Shown: in pieces, positions 1 through 7,254 of the stretch
How the letters are laid out: every line of letters starts with the position of its first letter
Position numbering within the stretch: the first letter of the stretch is position 1
DNA from: an uncultured Christensenella sp.
GTDB taxonomy: Bacteria > Bacillota > Clostridia > Christensenellales > Borkfalkiaceae
Assembly (NCBI GenBank): GCA_910586365.1
Contig: CAJUGP010000064.1
Coordinates: forward strand, 1 to 7,719
Direction: 5' to 3'
Length of the DNA stretch: 7,719 nucleotides
Position numbers and translations under genes: made by a program
The notes under the pieces: generated by a model
What the model saw: the letters and a program-made list of their open reading frames with translations, nothing else
The model's database searches: none
What the model was told of the DNA's origin: nothing

Positions 1-2106
1 GCCATGCAGTTCAAAAAAGAATACAAAAAGCAGCTCAAAAAGGACTTCCCCGACGATCCGAAGGAACAGCTCTTCGAGGCGATCAAAGCCGTGTTCCGTT
101 CGTGGGACAACCCCCGCGCGAATATCTACCGTATGGACCACGACATTCCTTACAGCTGGGGTACGGCGGTCAACGTGCAGATGATGGCGTTCGGCAACAT
201 GGGCGACAACTGCGGTACGGGCGTTGCATTCACGCGTAATCCCGCGACGGGCGAAAAAGGTCTTATGGGTGAGTTCCTCACCAACGCGCAGGGCGAAGAC
301 GTCGTTGCAGGCGTCCGCACGCCGATGCCGATTGCCAAAATGGCGGAGATCTTCCCCGAAGTTTACAAGCAGTTCCTTGAAGTCTGCAAAACGCTCGAAG
401 ACCATTACCGCGACATGCAGGATATGGAATTCACCGTTGAAAACGAAAAACTTTACATGCTCCAAACGCGTAACGGTAAGCGTACCGCGGCGGCGGCGAT
501 CAAGATCGCGTGCGATCTGATCGACGAAGGCATGATCACCGAGCAGGAAGCGCTCATGCAGATCGACGCAAAATCGCTCGATATGCTCCTTCACCCGCAG
601 TTCGATCCCAAAGCGCTCAAAGAAGCGGACAAGAATAACGTGGTCGGCAAGGGTATCGCGGCGTCTCCCGGCGCGGCGGCAGGTCAGATCGTATTCACGG
701 CGGAAGATGCCGTAATCGAAGGTAAGAAGGGCAAGAAGGTCGTGCTCGTCCGTCTTGAAACCTCTCCCGAGGATATCGAGGGCATGAAGTACGCGCAGGG
801 TATTCTCACCGTGCGCGGCGGTCAGACCTCGCACGCAGCGGTCGTGGCGCGCGGCATGGGTACGTGCTGCGTTTCGGGCTGCGGCGATATCAAAATGGAC
901 GAAGAAAACAAACAGTTCACGCTCGCGGGCAAGGTTTATCACGAGGGCGACGGCATTTCGCTTGACGGTTCGACGGGCAACATTTACGATTGCCTGATCC
1001 CCACCGTTCCCGCAGATCCCAACAGCGGTTACTTCGGCAGAATTATGGAACTTGCGGATAAATACAAGGCACTCGGCGTGCGCACCAATGCGGATACGCC
1101 TAAGGACGCAAAGCAGGCTGCGGCGTTCGGCGCGCAGGGTATCGGTCTTTGCCGTACCGAGCACATGTTCTTCGGCGAAGGCAGAATCGATAAATTCCGC
1201 GAAATGATCTGCTCCGAAACGGTGGAAGAACGCGAAAAGGCGCTCGACAAGATCGAGCCGATGCAGCAAGCCGATTTCGAGGGCTTGTTCGAGGCGCTCG
1301 GCGGTTATCCCGTTACCATTCGTTTCCTCGATCCGCCTCTCCACGAGTTCGTTCCCACGGACGAAGAGGACATTGCGGCGCTTGCGAAATCGCAAGGAAA
1401 ATCGGTTGCGCAAATCAAACAGCTTATTTCCGATTTGCACGAATTCAACCCTATGATGGGTCACCGCGGCTGCCGTCTTACGGTAACGTATCCCGAAATC
1501 GCCGTTATGCAGACCAAAGCCGTCATCAAAGCGGCGATCGCGGTCAAGAAAAAGCATAAGGATTGGAACATCGTTCCCGAGATCATGATCCCGCTTACGG
1601 GCGAAGTCAAAGAGTTGAAGTTTGTAAAAGACGTCGTCGTGAAAACGGCGGACGAGGTGATCGCAAAAGCGAAGTCCGATCTGAAATACGAAGTCGGTAC
1701 GATGATCGAGATCCCCCGCGCCGCGCTGACGGCGGATGAAATCGCTAAGGAAGCGGAGTTCTTCTGCTTCGGTACGAACGATCTTACGCAGATGACGTTC
1801 GGCTTCTCGCGCGACGATGCGGGTAAGTTCCTTCCTTCGTACTACGCGAACAAGATTTACGAGAGCGATCCGTTTGCCCGTCTCGATACGATCGGCGTCG
1901 GCAAACTGATGGATACGGCGGTCACGCTCGGCAAAAAGACCCGTCCCGAAATTCACTGCGGTATCTGCGGCGAACACGGCGGCGATCCTTCGTCGATCGA
2001 GTTCTGCCACAGCATCGGCTTGAACTATGTTTCCTGCTCGCCTTACCGCGTGCCAATCGCGCGTCTTGCCGCGGCGCAGGCTAATATCAAAAATCCCAGA
2101 AAGTAA
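1..2106 (+). CDS. ppdK: Pyruvate, phosphate dikinase, 5'-truncated by the window edge
   Basis: This cytosolic enzyme interconverts pyruvate + ATP + Pi with PEP + AMP + PPi at the pyruvate/PEP node. The reading frame is open from the first base. The first ATG (position 4) lies inside the ATP-grasp domain, so about 175 N-terminal residues of a roughly 875-residue family member are outside the window. Counting from that ATG, residues 1 to about 165 are the end of the ATP-grasp nucleotide-binding domain (GEFLTNAQGEDVVAG). The mobile phosphohistidine domain follows with GGQTSHAAVVARG, its catalytic histidine being H277 (codon 832-834). The C-terminal PEP/pyruvate TIM barrel keeps R384 (LCRTEHMF), R440 (RFLDPPLHEF), E569 (MIEIPRAA), N592/D593 (FGTNDLTQM) and the acid/base C655 (GICGEHGGDP). 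These match the C. symbiosum active site by position. The codons are GC-rich, with Phe almost always TTC. A terminator follows directly, so this gene is transcribed separately from the cas operon. Confidence 0.97.
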   Translation, partial: AMQFKKEYKKQLKKDFPDDPKEQLFEAIKAVFRSWDNPRANIYRMDHDIPYSWGTAVNVQMMAFGNMGDNCGTGVAFTRNPATGEKGLMGEFLTNAQGEDVVAGVRTPMPIAKMAEIFPEVYKQFLEVCKTLEDHYRDMQDMEFTVENEKLYMLQTRNGKRTAAAAIKIACDLIDEGMITEQEALMQIDAKSLDMLLHPQFDPKALKEADKNNVVGKGIAASPGAAAGQIVFTAEDAVIEGKKGKKVVLVRLETSPEDIEGMKYAQGILTVRGGQTSHAAVVARGMGTCCVSGCGDIKMDEENKQFTLAGKVYHEGDGISLDGSTGNIYDCLIPTVPADPNSGYFGRIMELADKYKALGVRTNADTPKDAKQAAAFGAQGIGLCRTEHMFFGEGRIDKFREMICSETVEEREKALDKIEPMQQADFEGLFEALGGYPVTIRFLDPPLHEFVPTDEEDIAALAKSQGKSVAQIKQLISDLHEFNPMMGHRGCRLTVTYPEIAVMQTKAVIKAAIAVKKKHKDWNIVPEIMIPLTGEVKELKFVKDVVVKTADEVIAKAKSDLKYEVGTMIEIPRAALTADEIAKEAEFFCFGTNDLTQMTFGFSRDDAGKFLPSYYANKIYESDPFARLDTIGVGKLMDTAVTLGKKTRPEIHCGICGEHGGDPSSIEFCHSIGLNYVSCSPYRVPIARLAAAQANIKNPRK

Positions 2107-2120
2107 GGCTTAAAAAGTAT

Positions 2121-2148
2121 AAAAAACTCCGCTTCGGCGGAGTTTTTT
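2121..2148 (+). terminator. Rho-independent terminator of ppdK
   Basis: A near-perfect inverted repeat starts 14 bases after the ppdK stop. The GC core ACTCCGC / GCGGAGT encloses a C(UUCG)G tetraloop and is flanked by an A-run on the left and TTTTTT on the right. The symmetry means it can also terminate transcripts arriving from the opposite side, for example read-through from the minus-strand tracrRNA gene. Confidence 0.95.
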
Positions 2149-2162
2149 ATTTGTCAAGGGTA

Positions 2163-2191
2163 TTTACAAGCAGGCAAGTCTGTGTTATAAT
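2163..2191 (+). promoter_or_regulatory. Predicted sigma-A promoter towards cas9 (distal promoter)
   Basis: A -35 box TTTACA (2163-2168) and a perfect -10 box TATAAT (2186-2191) are separated by 17 bases. The -10 is preceded by TGT, an extended -10 (TGn) motif. Transcription would start near 2198. No terminator or start codon in this direction lies before cas9, so this is the best match for a cas operon promoter, with a leader of about 160 bases. That leader is antisense to the whole tracrRNA. The hairpin at 2207-2228 is followed by GTATCG on this strand, so it should not stop this transcript. Activity is inferred from sequence only. Confidence 0.7.
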
Positions 2192-2200
2192 CAACGCAAG

Positions 2201-2228
2201 AAAAAAGCTCTTCCCGATGGAGAAGAGC
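2201..2228 (-). terminator. Rho-independent terminator of the tracrRNA
   Basis: On the minus strand the stem GCUCUUCUC / GGGAAGAGC has nine pairs, one of them U-G, and closes a four-base CAUC loop. Six Us follow directly (2206-2201). It serves both as the last tracrRNA hairpin, likely contacted by Cas9, and as the transcription stop. On the plus strand there is no U-run after the stem. Confidence 0.92.
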
Positions 2229-2292
2229 GTATCGCACGATGCGATTAGGTGATGAGGAAAATTCTTTATTTGAACTTGCCTTGTTGTTTTGT
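2201..2292 (-). ncRNA. tracrRNA, about 92 nt
   Basis: Read on the minus strand, the RNA should begin near 2292, seven bases after a perfect -10. Its 5' part (about 2292-2268) is the anti-repeat, with ACAAAACAACAAGGC as upper stem, then AAGU, then UCAAAU as lower stem. This is the same arrangement as the AAGU bulge and UAAAAU lower stem of the S. pyogenes tracrRNA. Next comes an A/U-rich nexus region ending CCUCAUCA, comparable to the CCGUUAUCA of S. pyogenes. Two clear hairpins follow: AUCGCA-UCG-UGCGAU (2245-2231) and the terminator stem (2228-2207) with six Us. Position beside cas9, sense of the anti-repeat and hairpin order all support the call. The pairing partner, the CRISPR repeat, is outside the window, so base-pairing is predicted and not directly verified. 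Confidence 0.9.
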
Positions 2293-2303
2293 AAGCTTAT
2301 TAT
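2276..2303 (+). promoter_or_regulatory. Possible proximal cas9 promoter overlapping the tracrRNA promoter
   Basis: TTGCCT (2276-2281, 4 of 6 consensus) and TATTAT (2298-2303, 5 of 6) are 16 bases apart on the plus strand. The -10 overlaps the minus-strand TATAAT almost completely because the core TTATTATAA is nearly self-complementary. If used, it would give a short cas9 leader of about 45 bases. The -35 match is weak and the element could be chance in an A/T-rich stretch. Confidence 0.35.
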
Positions 2304-2327
2304 AAACGACAGGATGAAATTTGTCAA
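2299..2327 (-). promoter_or_regulatory. Consensus sigma-A promoter of the tracrRNA
   Basis: On the minus strand a perfect TTGACA (2327-2322) and a perfect TATAAT (2304-2299) are separated by exactly 17 bases (2321-2305). This is full consensus at both boxes, so strong constitutive transcription is expected, starting near A2292. The -35 lies only 29 bases upstream of the cas9 ATG, so initiation complexes here would sit on the region any cas9 transcript must cross. Confidence 0.9.
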
Positions 2328-2344
2328 GAGAAAAAAGTAAAATA

Positions 2345-2351
2345 AAAGGAG
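2345..2351 (+). promoter_or_regulatory. Ribosome binding site that fixes the cas9 start
   Basis: AAAGGAG ends five bases before the ATG at 2357 and is the only strong Shine-Dalgarno in the leader. It supports that ATG over an in-frame TTG at 2321, which lies inside the tracrRNA promoter. Confidence 0.88.
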
Positions 2352-2356
2352 TACCT

Positions 2357-5300
2357 ATGAAAAAATTTTATTTGGGCATGGATATCGGTACAAATTCGGT
2401 CGGAATGGCTTGCACCGACGAAAATTACCGCCTTTTGCGCGCAAAGGGCAAGGACTGTTGGGCGGTAAGATTGTTCGACGCAAGCTCTACCGCGGAAGAA
2501 CGGCGTCTTTTTCGCACGGCGCGGCGGCGTTTGGAGCGCAGAAAACAGCGTTTGGGCTTTTTACAGGCATTGTTCGCGCCCTATCTCGCCGATAAAAATT
2601 TTTTTATCCGTTTGAACAACAGTCCGTATTATGCCGACGATAAAGCGGATATATTGGGCGGCGATAAAAATGCGTTGTTTGCAGACGGCGGGTATACCGA
2701 TAAAAATTATCATGCCGAATTTCCCACGATTTATCATTTGCGGAACAAATTGCAAAACGAGCCTGTCGAGGATTTAAGACTTTATTACCTTGCTTTGCAT
2801 CATATCGTAAAATACCGCGGACATTTTTTAACGGAAGGGGGCATGGAAGAAGTCCGCGACGCGCAAAAACTGTTCGGCGCGCTGAATGCCGTCTGTGCGG
2901 AACGCTACGCCGAAAACGAGGACGTTCCGTATTTTGACCTTGCGCGCGTGCCCGAAGCCAAGGAATGCCTTTTAGACGGCAAGAAAGGAATGCGGGATAT
3001 ACAACTTGCTTTGGAAGCACTGTTCGGGAAAGACGCGCTCACGAAAGAGATCATCAAAGGCATATGCGGCGCAACGCTTTCGCCCAAGAAACTGTTCGGG
3101 GAAGAATACAAAGAAGAAAAGTCGTTTTCTTTCAAAAAGCTGACCGACGAAGCGTGCGACGCAATGCAAGCCGTTTACGGAGACGATTTCGCCGTGTTGG
3201 AAGCGATCCGCGCGATTTACGGTTATATCGTGTTTGAAAAGCTGTTGGAGGGGCAACCGAACATTTCGTGCGCGATGATCCGAGTATACGAAAATCATAA
3301 ACGCGATTTGCGTCTGTTAAAGGATTTTTTGCGTACAAATGCTTCCGAAGAAACGTATCGGCGTTTTTTTAAGAGCGCAAAAGAAAAAGCCAATTACGTG
3401 AATTACGTCGGCTATACCAAAAAAGGCGGCGACAAGATCAAGGTAAAACCCTGCCGCGACGAAGATTTTTTTGCCGAGTTGAAAAAATTATTGCTCGGTT
3501 TGGAGAACGTAAAAGACGCCGGTTTGCGCGATGAAATGGTGCAGAAAATCGAAACGAACGAATTTCTGCCTAAAATTCTGCATTCCGATAACGGGTTGTT
3601 TCCGCATCAGGTCAACGAGGAAGAGCTAAACAAAATCGTCGCCGCCATGGTAAAGACGCACCCCGAAACGGCGGAAATCGCCGATAAAATTCTGCCCGTG
3701 TTTTTGTTTCGCATTCCTTATTACGTCGGACCGTTGACGGGGAAAAACAGTTGGGTCGTGCGGAGCGCGGAAAAAATCACGCCTTGGAATTTCGACGAGG
3801 CGGTGGATAAAGCGCTGAGCAACGAACAGTTCATGCGCAACATGACGAATAAATGCACGTATTTGCATAGCGAGGACGTTCTGCCGCAGGCATCGATTTA
3901 TTATCAAAAATTCGACGTATTGAATCAGATCAATAAATTGCGCATTGACGACCGTCCGATTTCCGTACCGCTCAAAAAGCGGCTTTTCGATGAATTGTTC
4001 TTGAAACGGAAACGCGTGACGGACAAAGCGCTCTTGGATTTTCTCGTGCGGAGCGGAGAAATCTCCGAAGCGCAGAAAAGCAGCGTAAAGATAACGGGTA
4101 AAGACGGCGAGCTGAAAGCGAACATGGGCTCGTATATCCGCCTCAAAGAGATTTTGGGCGAATTTGTCGACGAAGATCTGGCAAAAGGCGGCGGCGTTTG
4201 CGAAAATATCATCTTGTGGCATACCCTTAACACCGATAAAAATATCGTCGTCGATTTGATTGAACGCAATTACGGCAGGATACCCGTCATAAAAGCGCAT
4301 ATCAAGCAGTTAAAAGGGCTGTCTTTTCAAAAGTTCGGCAGACTTTCCAAAAAGTTTTTAACCGATTTGCGGGTAAAAACCGAAGAAACGGGCGCAGGAC
4401 TTTCCGTCCTCGATTTACTGTACGAAACAAACGATAATCTGAATGAAATTTTGTTTCGTCCCGAATATCGTTTGGAAGAGCGTATACGCGAAGAAAACGG
4501 AGAGGAATGCGGCGAAATTACTTATAAAGACGTGGAAAAACTATACGTTTCGCCCGTCGTTCGGCGCGGTATTTGGCAGTCTCTTGTTATGGTGGACGAA
4601 TACGTGCAGGCAATCGGGCGCGTACCCGACAAGATCTTTATCGAGGTAACGCGCGAAGAGGGACAAAAGGGCGAACAGGGCAGAACGCAATCGCGTAAAA
4701 GCAGATTGCTGAGCTGTTATAAAAACATGCAAGGGTATGAAGATCTTTTGGAAGAACTGCAACAAGATGAGATAACCGATATGCGCCTACGGCAGGAAAG
4801 GCTGTATCTGTATTTTCGGCAGTTGGGTCGGTGCATGTATACGGGCGAACGCATCGATCTGAGCGCGCTCAATACCGACCGTTACGACGTAGATCATATC
4901 TTGCCGCGCTGTTATATCAAGGACGACAGTCTTGACAATAAGGTTTTGGTGTCGCGCGCGAAGAATGCGGAAAAACGGGACCTATATCCGTTGCCGCAGG
5001 GATTTTCCGCGCAGCAGCCGTTTTGGCGTTTGCTGCTGCAAAAAAATCTGATAAGCGATCGCACTTATATGCGTTTGACGCGGATCGAACCGCTTGGAGA
5101 CAACGATTACAACGATTTTATCAGCCGACAGAAAACGATCACCGATCAAACGGTGAAGGCGGTGGCGGAGCTGCTGAAAAGAAAGTACCCGCAAACGAAA
5201 ATCGTTTACAGCAGAGCCAAGAACGTATCCGATTTCAGACAGAAATTCAAGCTGTTTAAGTGCAGGGTCACGAACGATTTGCATCATGCGAAGGATGCTT

Positions 5301-6367
5301 ATCTGAACGTGGTCGTCGGCAACGTGTTCGATATTTGCTTTTCCGCGCCTTGGGGCATGTACCGTCAAGCGGGGGACGAATGGCGCACGTATAATCTCAA
5401 AACCATGTTCCACCGCGACGTCGCGGGAGCATGGGATAAAGACGGCAGCATCGCCGTCGTAAAACAATCGTATGCAAAAAGCAGCATGGCGGTCACGCGA
5501 TACGCCTATTGCGAAAAAGGCGGCTTTTACGATTTAACCGTCTATGCGCATGACGATGCAAGCATAACCGCGCCGCGGAAAGGAAAGGGCGCGTTGAGCA
5601 ATACGCAGCGGTACGGCGGTTATAAATCGCAGAAAACGGCGTATTTTGCGATTGTTCAGTCGTTAGGGAAAAAGGGAAAACCGCAAAAAACGATCGAGGC
5701 GGTGCCCGTTCTCGTGCAAGAGCAATGTCGAGACGACGAAGGCAAATTACGCGATTATTTTGAACGGTGCGGGTTGAAAAACGCCGTTCTGCTTGTGCCC
5801 AAGATCAAATGCAAACAGCTTGTTTCCTACAACGGCACGCCCGTCTATATAACGGGCATTTCCAAACCGCAAGTTGTTATTCAGAATGCGGTGCAGCTGT
5901 TTGCGGACAACCAAACGGACGAGTATGTGAAAGCGTTGGCGGAATTCTCAGAACGGTTCGGGGGGAAGAACGGCGATCGGGTGCAAGAGGTTTATGTGAT
6001 CAAAACCAACCGTATGGGAGAAGTGCATCTTACGATCGACCGCGAAAAAAATTGTGCGTTATACGACAGGTTGATCGCAAAACTCGAAAATAAAATTTAC
6101 GGCGGTTTGTCGATTTGCGCGTCGTATCTTGCCACGTTAAAAAACGGAAGAAACAAGTTTATCGGTTTGCCCGTCGCCGAGCAGGCGCAAGTACTGTTAA
6201 ATATTTTGGATTTCTTTCATTGCAATGCGAAGAATTCCGATTTGACGTTGATCGGGGGAGCGAAAAACGCAGGGAGTTTTGCTTTCAATAAAGATATTAC
6301 GAACGTTGATTTTCGTTTGATTTATCAGTCTCCGTGCGGTTTGATTGTAAGAGAACGGAAAGTTTGA
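2357..6367 (+). CDS. cas9: Type II-A CRISPR RNA-guided endonuclease Cas9
   Basis: This 1336-residue effector, guided by crRNA:tracrRNA, cuts both strands of target DNA. RuvC-I is MKKFYLGMDIGTNSVG with catalytic D9. The arginine-rich bridge helix is at about 48-73. The recognition lobe opens with conserved YHLRNKL (126-132) and KYRGHFL (152-158) and runs to about 720. RuvC-II has IFIEVTRE with E763. The HNH domain has YDVDHILP with H847, and N861 and N870 in DNKVLVSRAKN. RuvC-III has LHHAKDAYLN with H977 and D980. The PAM-interacting domain starts near RYGGY (1085-1089). Every catalytic residue is present and the frame is unbroken, so the enzyme should be active. Oddities: SVGMACTD where most relatives have SVGWAVTD, a C terminus ending LIVRERKV, and S1307/A1309 at the positions I align with the PAM-reading R1333/R1335 of S. 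pyogenes Cas9. The start is set by AAAGGAG. cas1 begins two bases after the stop. Phe is mostly TTT, unlike ppdK. Confidence 0.98.
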   Translation: MKKFYLGMDIGTNSVGMACTDENYRLLRAKGKDCWAVRLFDASSTAEERRLFRTARRRLERRKQRLGFLQALFAPYLADKNFFIRLNNSPYYADDKADILGGDKNALFADGGYTDKNYHAEFPTIYHLRNKLQNEPVEDLRLYYLALHHIVKYRGHFLTEGGMEEVRDAQKLFGALNAVCAERYAENEDVPYFDLARVPEAKECLLDGKKGMRDIQLALEALFGKDALTKEIIKGICGATLSPKKLFGEEYKEEKSFSFKKLTDEACDAMQAVYGDDFAVLEAIRAIYGYIVFEKLLEGQPNISCAMIRVYENHKRDLRLLKDFLRTNASEETYRRFFKSAKEKANYVNYVGYTKKGGDKIKVKPCRDEDFFAELKKLLLGLENVKDAGLRDEMVQKIETNEFLPKILHSDNGLFPHQVNEEELNKIVAAMVKTHPETAEIADKILPVFLFRIPYYVGPLTGKNSWVVRSAEKITPWNFDEAVDKALSNEQFMRNMTNKCTYLHSEDVLPQASIYYQKFDVLNQINKLRIDDRPISVPLKKRLFDELFLKRKRVTDKALLDFLVRSGEISEAQKSSVKITGKDGELKANMGSYIRLKEILGEFVDEDLAKGGGVCENIILWHTLNTDKNIVVDLIERNYGRIPVIKAHIKQLKGLSFQKFGRLSKKFLTDLRVKTEETGAGLSVLDLLYETNDNLNEILFRPEYRLEERIREENGEECGEITYKDVEKLYVSPVVRRGIWQSLVMVDEYVQAIGRVPDKIFIEVTREEGQKGEQGRTQSRKSRLLSCYKNMQGYEDLLEELQQDEITDMRLRQERLYLYFRQLGRCMYTGERIDLSALNTDRYDVDHILPRCYIKDDSLDNKVLVSRAKNAEKRDLYPLPQGFSAQQPFWRLLLQKNLISDRTYMRLTRIEPLGDNDYNDFISRQKTITDQTVKAVAELLKRKYPQTKIVYSRAKNVSDFRQKFKLFKCRVTNDLHHAKDAYLNVVVGNVFDICFSAPWGMYRQAGDEWRTYNLKTMFHRDVAGAWDKDGSIAVVKQSYAKSSMAVTRYAYCEKGGFYDLTVYAHDDASITAPRKGKGALSNTQRYGGYKSQKTAYFAIVQSLGKKGKPQKTIEAVPVLVQEQCRDDEGKLRDYFERCGLKNAVLLVPKIKCKQLVSYNGTPVYITGISKPQVVIQNAVQLFADNQTDEYVKALAEFSERFGGKNGDRVQEVYVIKTNRMGEVHLTIDREKNCALYDRLIAKLENKIYGGLSICASYLATLKNGRNKFIGLPVAEQAQVLLNILDFFHCNAKNSDLTLIGGAKNAGSFAFNKDITNVDFRLIYQSPCGLIVRERKV

Positions 6368-6369
6368 TC

Positions 6370-7254
6370 ATGGGATTTCGCATCGTTGTCGTAAATTCGC
6401 GTTGTAAACTCGAAACGCGGCTGAACTATCTTGTCGTGCGCGGAGAAAGCGAAAAGAAAATTTATATCCATGAGATCAATACGCTGATCGTACAAAGCAC
6501 GGCGGTTTCGCTGACCGCCGCGCTCTTGTCCGTTCTGATCGAAAATCGCGTGAAGGTTATCTTTTGCGACGAGAAATGCAGCCCGCAGGCAGAGCTGATG
6601 CCTTACCGCGGCGCGCATAATTCGGTCAAACGATACAAATGGCAATTTTCTTGGAAAGACGAAACAAAAGACGAGATATGGCAAACGATCGTCCGCAAGA
6701 AAATCGGAAGCCAAGCAGATTTGTTGGAAAGACTTGGTTTTCAAAATGAAACGCAAATGCTGCGCCGATATCGGGAAGAAGTGCAAAAAGGGGATGCGAG
6801 CAACCGCGAAGGGCATGCGGCAAAAGTGTATTTTCATTGCATTCTGCCCGAAGGAACGTCGCGGCGCAACGGCGGTTTTATCAACGCGTGTCTTAATTAC
6901 GGTTATGCCGTGCTGCTTTCGGCATTCAATCGGGAAATTGCGGCGGCGGGCTTGTTAACGCAGTTGGGCATTCGGCACGATAACGAATTTAATGCTTTTA
7001 ATCTTTCGTGCGATCTGATCGAGCCGTTCCGCGCCGTTGTTGACGAAACGGCGTTGTCTCTATGCGAAGAGGAGGGCGATTTTAAGCGTAGAATGGCGAA
7101 TATCTTAAATTACGGCGTTGTCATGGAAGGCAAGAAAACGACTTTGGATTTGGCGATTCGCAGTCATGTCCGCAGCGTAATGTGCGCGTTGGAAGAAGAC
7201 GACGTTTCGCTTGTTTCCTATCCCGAAAAAATAATGTTTGAAGATGAATTATAG
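6370..7254 (+). CDS. cas1: CRISPR-associated integrase Cas1, type II-A
   Basis: Cas1 is the metal-dependent integrase that, with Cas2, inserts new spacers at the leader end of the CRISPR array. The 294-residue length is normal for type II-A. The N-terminal beta domain opens with MGFRIVVVNSRCKLETRLNY, and the helical catalytic domain carries E147 (NREGHAAKVYF), H203 (IRHDNEFNAFN) and E218 (DLIEPFR). Their 56- and 15-residue spacing matches the E149/H205/E220 triad of known type II-A Cas1 proteins. An ATG two bases after the cas9 stop is chosen, with a modest GGAAAG seven bases upstream. A GTG at 6334 would add 12 residues that do not resemble the family and would overlap cas9. The 3' end overlaps cas2. 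No defects were seen. Confidence 0.97.
   Translation: MGFRIVVVNSRCKLETRLNYLVVRGESEKKIYIHEINTLIVQSTAVSLTAALLSVLIENRVKVIFCDEKCSPQAELMPYRGAHNSVKRYKWQFSWKDETKDEIWQTIVRKKIGSQADLLERLGFQNETQMLRRYREEVQKGDASNREGHAAKVYFHCILPEGTSRRNGGFINACLNYGYAVLLSAFNREIAAAGLLTQLGIRHDNEFNAFNLSCDLIEPFRAVVDETALSLCEEEGDFKRRMANILNYGVVMEGKKTTLDLAIRSHVRSVMCALEEDDVSLVSYPEKIMFEDEL

Larger units (their letters stand above)
2149..2330 (+). repeat. 12-base imperfect direct repeat flanking the tracrRNA region
   Basis: ATTTGTCAAGGG at 2149-2160 and ATTTGTCAAGAG at 2319-2330 match at 11 of 12 positions and lie exactly 170 bases apart in the same orientation. The first copy sits just upstream of the distal plus-strand -35 box, and the second contains the complement of the tracrRNA -35 box. 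It may be a shared protein site or a coincidence driven by the -35-like core. Confidence 0.4.

Noticed and set aside
2167..2179. CAAGCAGGCAAGT on the plus strand resembles the tracrRNA anti-repeat (11 of 13 bases, opposite strand), suggesting a second degenerate anti-repeat
   Set aside because: It sits between the -35 and -10 of the distal promoter, is too short, and has no following tracrRNA-like hairpins, so chance is the simpler reading.
2207..2245. Hairpins read as a riboswitch or attenuator in the cas9 leader
   Set aside because: On the plus strand neither stem is followed by a U-run, and both are explained as tracrRNA hairpins on the minus strand.
2321..2356. Upstream in-frame TTG start that would add 12 residues (MSREKSKIKGVP) to Cas9
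   Set aside because: It overlaps the tracrRNA promoter and lacks a ribosome binding site, while the ATG at 2357 has AAAGGAG at good spacing and gives the canonical MKKFYLGMDIGTNSVG beginning.
3626..4300. Long minus-strand open frame of 224 codons inside cas9
   Set aside because: It lies wholly opposite cas9 and has no recognisable domain. A GC-balanced sense gene often leaves such shadow frames on the other strand.
6334..6369. GTG start for cas1 overlapping the cas9 end
   Set aside because: The added residues do not resemble Cas1, and the ATG at 6370 gives the normal N terminus and length.
6325..6837. Minus-strand open frame of 170 codons across the cas9-cas1 junction
   Set aside because: It is antisense to two well-supported genes and its translation resembles no known family.
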